A stretch of 64,000 bases of DNA from Prevotella sp. UBA4330 (GCA_002394385.1 DGTS01000018.1:1-64000); one strand, 5' to 3'. Shown: positions 17,241 to 26,148, numbered from the stretch's first letter. The notes: generated from the sequence alone by a model not told the origin. Translations and numbers: made by a program.

Positions 17241-17422
17241 TTTCAAGGCACGGATTACACAGATTAACACGGATTTCAAAACAAAAAGATATAATCCACG
17301 TAATCCGTAAAAAAGAAATATGACTATATAAAAATCCGTGTAATCCGCGTAATCCGTGCCTAAAATATAGTGTAATCCGTGCCAAGAATATAGCATAATC
17401 CGTGCTACAATAAAATCGCAAT
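17241..17422. repeat. Cluster of 'AATCCGTG' repeats between rfbD and prfC
   Basis: At least six variants of GGCACGGATTACAC and AATCCGTGTAATCCGTGCC occur in both orientations. They can pair with each other and could form a stem between the two genes. Related copies occur at 580, 28830-28970, 29150, 32300, 32720 and 35960. No promoter with both elements is visible here. Confidence 0.8.
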
Positions 17423-19009
17423 ATGAATCAAGAGATAGAAAGAAGACGAACGTTTGCAATTATCAGTCACCCTGATGCTGGTAAGACCACACTGACTGAG
17501 AAATTCCTCCTCTTCGGAGGACAGATACAGGTGGCAGGAGCGGTGAAGAACAACAAGATTAAGAAGACTGCCACCAGCGACTGGATGGACATTGAGAAGC
17601 AACGCGGTATCTCCGTCAGCACCTCGGTCATGGAGTTCGACTATGCACCCGAGGAAGGTGGCATAGAATACAAGGTGAACATTCTCGACACCCCTGGTCA
17701 CCAGGACTTTGCCGAGGACACCTTCCGCACGCTGACCGCCGTTGACTCTGCCATCATCGTGGTGGACGGAGCAAAGGGTGTGGAGACTCAGACGCGAAAA
17801 CTGATGAACGTCTGCCGCATGCGCAACACCCCTGTAATCATCTTCATCAACAAGATGGACCGCGAGGGACGCGACCCCTTCGACCTTCTTGACGAACTGG
17901 AGCAGGAACTTCAGATAAAGGTGCGCCCGCTCTCATGGCCTATCAACCAGGGAGCGAAGTTCAAGGGCGTGTATAACATATACGAGGAGAAACTCGACCT
18001 CTTCACCCCCGACAAGCAACGTGTTACGGAGAAGGTTGAGGTGGACATCAATTCTGCCGACCTCGACAACATCGTTGGCGAGCAAGATGCCGCAAAACTG
18101 CGCGACGACCTTGAACTGATAGACGGTGTTTATCCCGACTTTGATGTCGAGACATACCGCTCGGCAGAGGTTGCGCCGGTGTTCTTCGGCTCTGCACTCA
18201 ACAACTTCGGCGTTCAGGAATTGCTCAACTGCTTCGTCGAGATTGCCCCAAGCCCCAAACCTACTAAGGCAGAGGAGCGCATGGTGAGTCCAGAAGAGCC
18301 GAAATTCACGGGATTCATCTTCAAGATAACAGCAAACATCGACCCCAACCACCGCTCATGCATCGCCTTCTGCAAGGTATGTAGCGGAAAGTTCCAGCGC
18401 AACCAACCGTATCTACATGTGCGTCAGGGCAAGACCCTGCGTTTCTCATCGCCCACGCAGTTCATGGCTCAGCGCAAGAGTACCATTGACGAGGCTTGGC
18501 CGGGCGACATCGTGGGACTGCCGGACAACGGCATCTTCAAGATTGGCGACACGCTCACCGAGGGCGAGCAGTTGCATTTCCGAGGCCTGCCTTCATTCTC
18601 GCCAGAGATGTTCAAGTACATCGAGAACGACGACCCGATGAAGTCTAAACAACTGGCAAAGGGCATCGACCAACTGATGGACGAGGGTGTGGCACAACTT
18701 TTCGTGAACCAGTTCAACGGACGTAAGATTATCGGTACTGTGGGACAACTGCAATTCGAGGTAATCCAGTATCGTCTGGAGAACGAATACAACGCCAAGT
18801 GCCGCTGGGAACCGGTACATCTGTACAAGGCTTGCTGGATAGAGAGTGACGACCCGGCGGAACTGGAGAACTTCAAGAAACGCAAATACCAGTATATGGC
18901 GCTCGACAAAGAGGGACGCGACGTGTTCCTTGCCGACAGTGGTTATGTGCTTCAGATGGCACAAGAAGACTTCAAGCACATTAAGTTCCATTTCACGAGC
19001 GAATTCTGA
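17423..19009 (+). CDS. prfC: Peptide chain release factor 3 (RF3)
   Basis: Translational GTPase that removes RF1/RF2 from the ribosome after peptide release. The P-loop is SHPDAGKTTLTEKFLLFGG near the N terminus. G2 (KQRGISVSTSV), G3 (DTPGHQDF) and G4 (NKMD) follow. The 528-residue length and the RF3-specific KKTATSDWMD segment separate it from EF-G. Domain II includes FIFKITANIDPNHR. Confidence 0.97.
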   Translation: MNQEIERRRTFAIISHPDAGKTTLTEKFLLFGGQIQVAGAVKNNKIKKTATSDWMDIEKQRGISVSTSVMEFDYAPEEGGIEYKVNILDTPGHQDFAEDTFRTLTAVDSAIIVVDGAKGVETQTRKLMNVCRMRNTPVIIFINKMDREGRDPFDLLDELEQELQIKVRPLSWPINQGAKFKGVYNIYEEKLDLFTPDKQRVTEKVEVDINSADLDNIVGEQDAAKLRDDLELIDGVYPDFDVETYRSAEVAPVFFGSALNNFGVQELLNCFVEIAPSPKPTKAEERMVSPEEPKFTGFIFKITANIDPNHRSCIAFCKVCSGKFQRNQPYLHVRQGKTLRFSSPTQFMAQRKSTIDEAWPGDIVGLPDNGIFKIGDTLTEGEQLHFRGLPSFSPEMFKYIENDDPMKSKQLAKGIDQLMDEGVAQLFVNQFNGRKIIGTVGQLQFEVIQYRLENEYNAKCRWEPVHLYKACWIESDDPAELENFKKRKYQYMALDKEGRDVFLADSGYVLQMAQEDFKHIKFHFTSEF

Positions 19010-19025
19010 AAAAATACTTGCAAAG

Positions 19026-19057
19026 TTTGGAGTTGTTGACAAAAAGATGTATTTTTG
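19026..19057 (+). promoter_or_regulatory. Promoter of the tat-ferredoxin operon
   Basis: TTTG, 20 nt, TATTTTTG. The -33 and -7 boxes sit inside an inverted repeat (CTTGCAAA at 19017 and TTTGCAAG at 19054). That repeat could also act in terminating prfC or as an operator. The tatA start is 40 nt downstream. Confidence 0.7.
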
Positions 19058-19096
19058 CAAGCAAACCTATTATTACTGATATAAAACAATAAAAAT

Positions 19097-19291
19097 ATGT
19101 TTGGATTGAAAACTACAGAAATTCTTCTCATAGTGCTCGTCATACTTCTCTTGTTCGGCGGAAAGAAAATCCCCGAACTGATGAAGGGCATGGGTCGTGG
19201 CGTGAAGAGTTTCAAGGAAGGAATGTCTGAGGAAATAAAGGAGGAGAAAAAAGAAGACAAGGAAGACGTGAAGAAGGAAGAAAAGGAGTGA
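19097..19291 (+). CDS. tatA: Sec-independent translocase subunit TatA
   Basis: Pore-forming subunit of the twin-arginine translocase (64 aa). One N-terminal transmembrane helix (TEILLIVLVILLLFG) is followed by the FGGKKIPELMKGMGRGVKSF hinge and amphipathic helix, then a charged Lys/Glu tail. No separate tatB is present, in keeping with minimal TatAC systems. Its stop overlaps the tatC start. Confidence 0.95.
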   Translation: MFGLKTTEILLIVLVILLLFGGKKIPELMKGMGRGVKSFKEGMSEEIKEEKKEDKEDVKKEEKE

Positions 19292-20010
19292 CATTCTGGG
19301 AGCATCTCGATGAATTGCGTGGCAGTTTGATACGCATGGCCATTGCTGCGATAGCAATGGGTCTTGTGGCGTTTGCCATGAAAGATACGCTCTTCGACAT
19401 CGTTCTTGCACCAAGCAAGGCTGACTTCTTCCTCTATCGCATCATTGGTGCGGAACCTTTTGACATCAAACTGATAAACACTGGACTGGCAGAGCAGTTC
19501 ACCATCCACATGAAGGTGGCGCTGACCATGGGACTTCTTGTAGCATCGCCCTACATTCTTTACCTTCTATTCCATTTCGTCTCACCCGCGCTCTATGAAA
19601 ACGAGAAACGCTATTCGGTAAGAATCACGCTCGGAGCATACCTGATGTTCATCGTTGGCGTGGCACTCAACTATTTCCTTGTGTTCCCGCTGACGGTGAG
19701 GTTCCTCGGAACTTACAGCGTAAGTGCCGACATCGAGAACATGCTGACGCTGAGCAGTTATGTCGATAGTCTGCTGATGATGAGCCTTTGGTTTGGCATC
19801 ATCTTCGAGTTGCCCGTAGTATGCTGGATGTTAGGCAAGTTCGGACTGCTGAAAGCGGAGTGGATGACGCGTTATCGCCGCCATGCAATAGTGGCAATAC
19901 TGATTATCGCAGCCATCATAACCCCCACAGGCGACATCTTCACGCTGATGGTAGTATCTTTACCTATTTATATATTATATGAAGTGAGTGTTATTTTGGT
20001 GAGGCATTAA
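19288..20010 (+). CDS. tatC: Sec-independent translocase subunit TatC
   Basis: Six-helix receptor of the Tat system (240 aa) that binds twin-arginine signal peptides. It starts with TFWEHLDELRGSLIR, the conserved cytoplasmic N terminus. The start codon is GTG, in a GTGA overlap with the tatA stop and preceded by AAAAGGAG. The F-x-F/E signature FGIIFELPVV is present late in the chain. The two downstream genes encode likely Tat clients. Confidence 0.95.
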   Translation: MTFWEHLDELRGSLIRMAIAAIAMGLVAFAMKDTLFDIVLAPSKADFFLYRIIGAEPFDIKLINTGLAEQFTIHMKVALTMGLLVASPYILYLLFHFVSPALYENEKRYSVRITLGAYLMFIVGVALNYFLVFPLTVRFLGTYSVSADIENMLTLSSYVDSLLMMSLWFGIIFELPVVCWMLGKFGLLKAEWMTRYRRHAIVAILIIAAIITPTGDIFTLMVVSLPIYILYEVSVILVRH

Positions 20011-20048
20011 CAAATTCATAAGCACACAAATATAACTATTATACAAAG

Positions 20049-21548
20049 ATGTTAAAGCGAATAAGAGTCATATTGGCAACAATCGTGTTTGCACTTATAA
20101 CACTTTTGTTCCTCGATTTCAGCGGCACCATGCACGTGTGGTTCGGTTGGTTGGCAAAGATTCAGTTCATGCCTGCCGTACTTGCAATGAACGTGATTGT
20201 CGTTGCTGTTCTGGTGTTACTGACATTGTTGCTGGGCAGAATCTATTGCTCCGTGATATGTCCGTTGGGCGTGATGCAGGACATCATATCATGGTTCAAC
20301 CGCAAGAAGAACCGCTACAGTTATTCTGGCGAGAAGAAAGTGCTCAGGTATGCCTTCCTGGTGGTGTTCATCGTCTTTCTGGTTGTAGGCATGGGTGCCT
20401 TTGCCGGCTTGCTTGCGCCATACAGCAGTTACGGAAGGATTGCCGAGAACCTGCTTCGTCCCGTCTATCTCTTCGGCAACAACATCCTGGCGTCTATAGC
20501 CGAGCATTACGACAGTTACGCTTTCTATCACACCGATGTGTGGATTAAGTCTATGCCGACATTCATCATCGCCGCTGTTTCGTTTGTTGTCATCGCTTTC
20601 CTTGCATGGAAAGGCGGCAGGACATACTGCAACACCATCTGTCCTGTGGGCACCGTACTGAGTTTCTTTGCCCGTTTCTCACTCTTCAAGATTTACTTCG
20701 ATGAGGACAAGTGCCGCAAATGCTCTAAGTGCTCAAAGAACTGCAAGGCATCGTGCATCGACTATAAGAACATGACCGTTGACTATAGCCGCTGCGTGAC
20801 ATGCGGCAACTGTCTTGAGCAATGCTCGTTCGACGCCCTGCACTTCGGGATGAGGGGGAAGAAGAAAGCAGAAAAAGAAGAGAAGAAGCAGGGCGTGGAC
20901 GAAGGCAAACGTGCATTCCTGCTCGGAGCCGCTTTGGCAACAACGGGTGCAGCACTGGCACAGGTGAAGAAGAAGACCGACGGCGGACTTGCCGTTATTG
21001 AGGATAAGGAAGCACCCAACCGCACAACTCCCATCACGCCACCCGGCTCTTACTCGGCAAAGAACATGGCACAGCACTGCACAGCATGCCAGTTGTGCGT
21101 GTCCGAATGTCCTAACGACGTGCTGAGACCATCCACAGACATCATGACTCTGATGCAACCCACCATGAGTTACGAGCGTGGATACTGTCGTCCGGAATGT
21201 AACAGATGCTCGGAGGTGTGCCCAACAGGTGCCATCAAACCGATAAAGAAAGAGGACAAGACAAGCATACAGATTGGTCATGCCGTATGGGTTGGCCACC
21301 AGTGCATACCCGTGATGACCGATGCCGACAAAGAGCAGGAGACCGTGGAGTGCGGCAACTGCGCGCGCCACTGCCCTACTGGTGCGATTCTCATGATTCC
21401 TCTTCGCGAAGACGATGAGAATTCGCCTATGGTGCCATCGGTGAACACCGCTAAGTGCATCGGATGCGGAGCATGCGAGAACCTCTGCCCTGCCCGACCG
21501 TTCCCAGCCATCTATGTGGAAGGACACGAGATGCACCGAGTATTATAA
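20049..21548 (+). CDS. Membrane polyferredoxin (NapH-like) with internal Tat-like signal
   Basis: A 499-residue protein. Residues 1-215 hold about five membrane helices with two NapH/MauN-type pairs, CSVICPLG (Cys67, 71) and CNTICPVG (Cys194, 198). Residues 222-259 hold two 4Fe-4S motifs. A charged stretch then leads to GKRAFLLGAALATTGAALAQ (286-305), a Tat-signal-like segment with a Lys-Arg pair. Residues 344-480 hold four more Cys clusters, the third (Cys435, 438, 442) lacking one local Cys. Likely a quinol-linked electron conduit. The second half would be periplasmic if the internal signal is used (inference). It sits between tatC and a Tat-exported reductase. Confidence 0.82.
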   Translation: MLKRIRVILATIVFALITLLFLDFSGTMHVWFGWLAKIQFMPAVLAMNVIVVAVLVLLTLLLGRIYCSVICPLGVMQDIISWFNRKKNRYSYSGEKKVLRYAFLVVFIVFLVVGMGAFAGLLAPYSSYGRIAENLLRPVYLFGNNILASIAEHYDSYAFYHTDVWIKSMPTFIIAAVSFVVIAFLAWKGGRTYCNTICPVGTVLSFFARFSLFKIYFDEDKCRKCSKCSKNCKASCIDYKNMTVDYSRCVTCGNCLEQCSFDALHFGMRGKKKAEKEEKKQGVDEGKRAFLLGAALATTGAALAQVKKKTDGGLAVIEDKEAPNRTTPITPPGSYSAKNMAQHCTACQLCVSECPNDVLRPSTDIMTLMQPTMSYERGYCRPECNRCSEVCPTGAIKPIKKEDKTSIQIGHAVWVGHQCIPVMTDADKEQETVECGNCARHCPTGAILMIPLREDDENSPMVPSVNTAKCIGCGACENLCPARPFPAIYVEGHEMHRVL

Positions 21549-21568
21549 ACAAAACAAGAATCGCAATT

Positions 21569-22999
21569 ATGAGAAAAGACATAAACAGACGTAGTTTCCT
21601 GAAACTGCTCGGCGGAGGTGCTATAGCATCCTCGGCTCTCTTAGCAGCATGCAATGACGAAAAAGTTAAGAAAGACAGACGAGGCGAGCCCCCAAAGGAC
21701 AAGATGACCATGAGGGTGAACCCCAACACGGGCGACAAGGTGTCGCTGCTGGGTTACGGCATGATGCGCTTGCCAATGGAGGGAGGCGCCGATATGAAAG
21801 ACAACCAAGATGCACCCATCGACCAGGAGATGGTAAATCGTCAGGTGGATTATGCCATTGAGCACGGTGTCAACTACTTCGACACATCACCAGCATACTG
21901 TCGCGGACTTTCAGAGAAATCTACCGGCATTGCACTGAGCCGTCACAAACGCTCGGAATACTTCATCGCAACCAAGATGTCGAACTTCAGCCCTGAGTCG
22001 CGAACGAGAAAAGGGTCGCAGGACATGTTCGAGAACTCGCTGAAGGAGTTGCAGGTTGACTACATCGACTATCTGCTGCTCCACGCCATTGGCGGAGGAA
22101 AGGATTCGATGGAGGAATTCAACAGCCGATATATGGACAACGGCATCCTCAACTGGCTGGTGGAACAGAAGAAAAAAGGACGCATACGCAATCTCGGATT
22201 CTCATATCACGGCGATATCTCAATCTTCGACATGCTGCTGAAATGGCACGACGAGGGACGATACTTCTGGGACTTTGTTCAGATAGAACTCAACTATCTC
22301 GACTGGAACTTTGCCGACGAGATAAACCCCAGTAACACCGATGCCGTTTACCTTTACGGCGAACTCAAAAAGAGAGGCATCCCAGCCGTTATCATGGAGC
22401 CGCTGCTGGGCGGACGACTCGCCAATGTGCCCGACCCGATAGTAGAGAAGATGAAGGCAAAGCGCATTGACGACAGCGTGGCATCATGGGCATTCCGCTT
22501 TGCGGGCACGCCAGAAGGAGTGCTAACGGTACTCAGTGGCATGACCTATATGGAGCACCTTCAGGAGAACATCTGGACATACTCGCCCTTAGAGCCTATC
22601 ACCGAGGAGGAGAACGCATTCCTCATGGATATTGCCAAGGACATTTACGACCTCAAGACCATACCGTGCAACGAGTGCAACTACTGCATGCCGTGCCCAT
22701 ACGGCATAAACATCCCAGCCATCTTCTCTCATTACAACAAGTGCATCAAGGAAGGCAACATGCCGCGCCACCTCGAAGACTCGGAGTATGCACGCCAGCG
22801 ACGCGCCTTCCTCATAGGTTACGACCGCAGTGTGCCACGCCTGCGCCAGGCAAACCACTGCATCGGGTGCGGACAATGCGTGGAGCACTGCCCCCAGCGC
22901 ATTGACATACCGAAGGAGATGCGCAAGATTGACGAGTTCGTCGAGTCAATGAAAGACCCTATGCAAACGCTAAAGAAAGCGCAGGAAGCGATAGAATAA
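21569..22999 (+). CDS. Tat-exported aldo/keto reductase with C-terminal 4Fe-4S domain
   Basis: The start MRKDINRRSFLKLLGGGA gives a textbook twin-arginine signal (RR at 7-8) ending in a possible lipobox LAAC. Next comes an aldo/keto reductase barrel (LGYGMMRLPM, NYFDTSPAY, QVDYIDYLLLH). Two Cys-rich clusters close the chain: CNECNYCMPCPYG and CIGCGQCVEHCPQ. Exported reductases with their own clusters need folding before export, which fits the adjacent tatAC genes. The polyferredoxin just upstream (20-nt gap) is the likely electron partner. The substrate is unknown. Confidence 0.88.
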   Translation: MRKDINRRSFLKLLGGGAIASSALLAACNDEKVKKDRRGEPPKDKMTMRVNPNTGDKVSLLGYGMMRLPMEGGADMKDNQDAPIDQEMVNRQVDYAIEHGVNYFDTSPAYCRGLSEKSTGIALSRHKRSEYFIATKMSNFSPESRTRKGSQDMFENSLKELQVDYIDYLLLHAIGGGKDSMEEFNSRYMDNGILNWLVEQKKKGRIRNLGFSYHGDISIFDMLLKWHDEGRYFWDFVQIELNYLDWNFADEINPSNTDAVYLYGELKKRGIPAVIMEPLLGGRLANVPDPIVEKMKAKRIDDSVASWAFRFAGTPEGVLTVLSGMTYMEHLQENIWTYSPLEPITEEENAFLMDIAKDIYDLKTIPCNECNYCMPCPYGINIPAIFSHYNKCIKEGNMPRHLEDSEYARQRRAFLIGYDRSVPRLRQANHCIGCGQCVEHCPQRIDIPKEMRKIDEFVESMKDPMQTLKKAQEAIE

Positions 23000-23197
23000 A
23001 CGCTACAATCATCCCGTCATAACATTCCCCACCCCTGTTTGGAACCAAGAACTAACTGTTCGTCTCCCATACAAGTGTGGGGATGTCTATTTATTTCCCT
23101 CCCGAAATAGGTAAAGTAAAATGGTTGCCAATCTTGTATTCACGATAGATTGCAACATCGATTTCGATTAGAAGAAAATGAAAAAACACTTGTTTTT

Positions 23198-23229
23198 TTT
23201 GCTTTTATAATAGAATTTATCTATCTTTG
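23198..23229 (+). promoter_or_regulatory. Promoter of the MORN-like gene
   Basis: TTTG, 20 nt, TATCTTTG, with the start codon 70 nt downstream. The rest of this 300-bp gap holds a loose inverted repeat (CCCCAC near 23035, GTGGGG near 23078) that may end the preceding operon. Nothing else was seen. Confidence 0.75.
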
Positions 23230-23299
23230 CATCATGGTGTAACCATAAATCTATAACAACATATAATTACTAATTTTTATATTACTAAAATCCATTATT

Positions 23300-25609
23300 A
23301 TGCGTAAATTTGTTTCCTTATTTATTAGCATGGTGCTTTTTCCTGCCATGATGAACGCCCAACAATATGAGGGCGAGACAAACAAGAAAGGTCAGCCAAA
23401 TGGGCAGGGTGTTATCACTTTCAATCGTTCAGATGGAGGAGTAGAGAAACTTGAAGGTACTTTTGAGAAAGGAATGCCTGTAAAAGGAATAAGCAAAAGT
23501 TTTGACAAATACGGTCGTTTAACAATGGAGTTTGAAGGAACTTTCAAACCGGCGAAAAAGGGGATATTTACAAAACTTGGCGACTTATTAGCCTATGGCA
23601 ACATCGTTTTTTTATACTATGAAAACGAAAAAAATTACGCTTCCAATGGATTTTTTGCCAAATGGGGAACTGAAGAGGGTGATAAATTTAAGAAGTCCTC
23701 GTCTTTTGCGCTTAAACGTAGTACCCGAGGTGAAATTCCTCCAGAAGGCCAGAAATACTATGACTATCTTTTCCCTAGGTATGTATACCATCTTACTAAA
23801 AGCGATGCAGACGTTCCCTATTCCAGCCTGATACAAGTTCAAGGAGTTTTTGACGTGCCTTCTGTTGTCGACCAGCAAATGGAACATTTTACTATTGCCA
23901 ACATTTGTGGCTCCGTTTCCAACAACATGCCCAATGGCACGGTTTATGGGTTGGCATACAAAGACAACGATAAATACCAACTTTATTATTTCAAAGGCGA
24001 CTTTGAAAATGGTAAGCTAAAAAAGATAAATACATTAAAGCAATATGTTCGTTCTGATAAAGTGAGGAATCATTATATCAACTCTGAAGCCCAAAAATTC
24101 ACGCCATTTTTCTCTGAAAATGATTTTGATGAATATCTTGTGATTGAAGACAAACATTTTTCAAACAAAGAGAGAAAATTGTCTACTGGAGCTACTATGG
24201 GAAGTGACGACATTAACGAACTGAATAGGATACTTAGTCAATCGAATAATAAAAATAATAAGGATATGATTGAAAGGGCCAAAGTGATTTGTGCATATAA
24301 ACTGATTAATCAGAGCCCTTATGACTTTGATATTTATAAAGTTTTAAAAAATTTCCCAGAAATAGCAAATGCAAAGGGGGTATATGCGTCATGGGACGGC
24401 TCTAAAAAAGTAGATATAAAAGATGCATATTGGGACTATTTACGCCATATTAATGAAACCAGTAATGACAGATTATACTATTATAATTATGTATATAATG
24501 AATGGGGGCCAATGACTCAAGAAGAGATTTTCTACACAGAGCATAATTATATATTATCCCAACATCCAAATAAACTCAACCAATATTATAAGAAATACTT
24601 CCCAAATGGCCAATATGCAGGGAAAGATTTCTATTCTGCGTGGGGAGAGGCATATATCAACAACTGCAAAATGATGCTTAAAAAGAATGACCCAAAGCTT
24701 TGGGTAGATTTAAAAGATGCGTATTCAAAATATAATATTTCTTATTTTGACTGGCTGCATTACCCAAAGCTAAGCAAGGGAATCGGTGGATATTCTAAAA
24801 ACACCATGTTGTCTTCGCTCATGAGTTCTCTTAAAGACTTAGACCTTAACTTTAACAAACGGAAGCTGTCATTGCTTGAATCGTTTTTCTCAACAAGAGA
24901 ATATATATTTAAATGTCACGTGCCTTCTACAAGCGACGCGTTCCGTCCTGATGTTTTCGACATTCTGGAAGAAGGGAGTGTTACTGATGAAGCAAAGACA
25001 TATCGCGCACTCATGGACGCCATCGGAGCAGCATCACAAATAGACGATGATTTATGCACTTATACAACTGTGAGAGAAGGTTCTGATAATTTTCAGCGGT
25101 GGAGCGCATGCCACATAGTCCTAGACTATTTGATTGAAGGCATAAAGGCGGCAAGAAAGCTCTCCGCCTCCACACCAGAAATACGACCTGCGTGCAAAAA
25201 GGCCGAGGAAGTTATAAAGGGCAAAATAAACATGCTAAACAAAAAAGTATTTGTAAATGATGAAGCATGGATTGCGGTAATTAGAAAATACAACAATTCA
25301 TACAATAATGACAAAGAGGCTGAAAGGAAAACACTCAAAGAAATTGAGAGCCTTGGATTGCCAAAATATAAGTATGAAGACGGGAATTGGCAAGATGATT
25401 ACAGCGATGAAGTTTATCGAGGGATATGTTTTGATGATTTGACTGGTAATTCATGTACGACGATTTGGAAAGCAAAAAACGGATCCTATTATAAGGTTGC
25501 CACAGGAGTCTTCCTTAGAACAAAATACAGGTCGGAGAATGACGCCATTATTGCCGCCTATGCGTATCTAAAATATAATGAGGTGCGTCAGGCTGGAAGA
25601 ATAAGATAG
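23300..25609 (+). CDS. Secreted MORN-like protein, unknown function
   Basis: A 769-residue protein with a Sec signal peptide (MRKFVSLFISMVLFPAMMNA, cleavage before QQ). The N terminus has a MORN-like motif, YEGETNKKGQPNGQGVITF, followed by a related EKLEGTFEKGMPVKG stretch. The remaining 650 residues are rich in Lys, Asn, Tyr and Asp, with no motif I recognise. The DNA is clearly more A+T-rich than the tat and nuo genes. Together with the orphan context, this suggests acquisition by transfer. Location: periplasm or cell surface. Confidence 0.75.
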   Translation: MRKFVSLFISMVLFPAMMNAQQYEGETNKKGQPNGQGVITFNRSDGGVEKLEGTFEKGMPVKGISKSFDKYGRLTMEFEGTFKPAKKGIFTKLGDLLAYGNIVFLYYENEKNYASNGFFAKWGTEEGDKFKKSSSFALKRSTRGEIPPEGQKYYDYLFPRYVYHLTKSDADVPYSSLIQVQGVFDVPSVVDQQMEHFTIANICGSVSNNMPNGTVYGLAYKDNDKYQLYYFKGDFENGKLKKINTLKQYVRSDKVRNHYINSEAQKFTPFFSENDFDEYLVIEDKHFSNKERKLSTGATMGSDDINELNRILSQSNNKNNKDMIERAKVICAYKLINQSPYDFDIYKVLKNFPEIANAKGVYASWDGSKKVDIKDAYWDYLRHINETSNDRLYYYNYVYNEWGPMTQEEIFYTEHNYILSQHPNKLNQYYKKYFPNGQYAGKDFYSAWGEAYINNCKMMLKKNDPKLWVDLKDAYSKYNISYFDWLHYPKLSKGIGGYSKNTMLSSLMSSLKDLDLNFNKRKLSLLESFFSTREYIFKCHVPSTSDAFRPDVFDILEEGSVTDEAKTYRALMDAIGAASQIDDDLCTYTTVREGSDNFQRWSACHIVLDYLIEGIKAARKLSASTPEIRPACKKAEEVIKGKINMLNKKVFVNDEAWIAVIRKYNNSYNNDKEAERKTLKEIESLGLPKYKYEDGNWQDDYSDEVYRGICFDDLTGNSCTTIWKAKNGSYYKVATGVFLRTKYRSENDAIIAAYAYLKYNEVRQAGRIR

Positions 25610-25770
25610 CTTCACTATAACTGTTGCGTTTTCCCGAAAGCAAATCTCCACGGTTACAATGAGTTTCTCAGCCCGACTGCGCTTCGTAATTAAAAGACAC
25701 ATCCCCTAAATATCCCACTCCCCTACATGGGCGGGGAACTGATGTGGCAGACTAGAGAATAAACGCAAAA

Positions 25771-25794
25771 GAGCGAGGCCTCACGGTCTCGCTC
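25771..25794 (-). terminator. Terminator downstream of the cobalamin riboswitch
   Basis: On the minus strand GAGCGAGACC-GTGA-GGCCTCGCTC forms a 10-bp stem with one mismatch, followed by TTTTGCGTTTATT. It ends a transcript that starts near 26110 and is about 340 nt long. Confidence 0.8.
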
Positions 25795-25837
25795 AATCTA
25801 TAAAAACTTATATAATAATACACGTAGGTTTAAACAC

Positions 25838-25939
25838 TCAGTCCAACGCACACCACATGGCACTCCGTGCCACACGAATGCTATTATCTTCTCGTATTCT
25901 TTGCCTGCGCCCCTTGCATCGAGAGAGGCAGACCTTCAT
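25838..25939 (-). CDS. Possible 33-residue basic peptide behind the cobalamin riboswitch
   Basis: This is the only ORF of note between the aptamer and the terminator. It begins MKVCLSRCKGRRQRIRED and ends SAMWCALD, with three Cys and seven Arg. Its ATG lies 8 nt past the last conserved aptamer base. A 6-bp repeat AGACCT/AGGTCT could pair the aptamer's 3' end with codons 2-4, which would allow start-site control. No homologue is known to me. The composition is not typical of a folded protein, so the transcript may equally be non-coding. Confidence 0.35.
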   Translation of the reverse strand: MKVCLSRCKGRRQRIREDNSIRVARSAMWCALD

Positions 25940-25946
25940 GGCTTAA

Positions 25947-26105
25947 GGCAGGTCTTCTGACTACGTCCCATACTGATGCTCCTTCCCGCCCGTGAGAAAT
26001 AAAGGGGCAGTGGATTCTCTTGCTTCAGCACTATAAAGGGACTCACAGCTGCGAGACAGTCGGGGAATTTCGCCCCGTTCCCTATTAATCACTCATAAAA
26101 GTGAA
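25947..26105 (-). ncRNA. Cobalamin riboswitch (orphan)
   Basis: Read on the minus strand, the conserved cobalamin-aptamer blocks occur in order: AATAGGGAACGGGGCGAAA, TTCCCCGACTGTCTCGCAGC, CTGTGAGTCCC, ATCCACTGCCCC, ACGGGCGGGAAGG and GTCAGAAGACCTGCC. This matches the B12-box and surrounding core. Such elements sense adenosylcobalamin or related forms and normally precede btuB-type transporters or B12-linked enzymes. Here the downstream gene on the same strand is missing; only a short ORF and a terminator follow, before a convergent gene. Confidence 0.9.
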
Positions 26106-26117
26106 CCTTAGCAACTG

Positions 26118-26148
26118 CAAAATTACTACTTTTTTGCGTTTCTACAAA
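26118..26148 (-). promoter_or_regulatory. Promoter of the cobalamin-riboswitch transcript
   Basis: On the minus strand TTTG, 19 nt, TAATTTTG, a full match to the Bacteroidota consensus. It is placed just upstream of the aptamer. It is divergent from the sigma-factor promoter, with 26 nt between the two -33 boxes. Confidence 0.8.
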
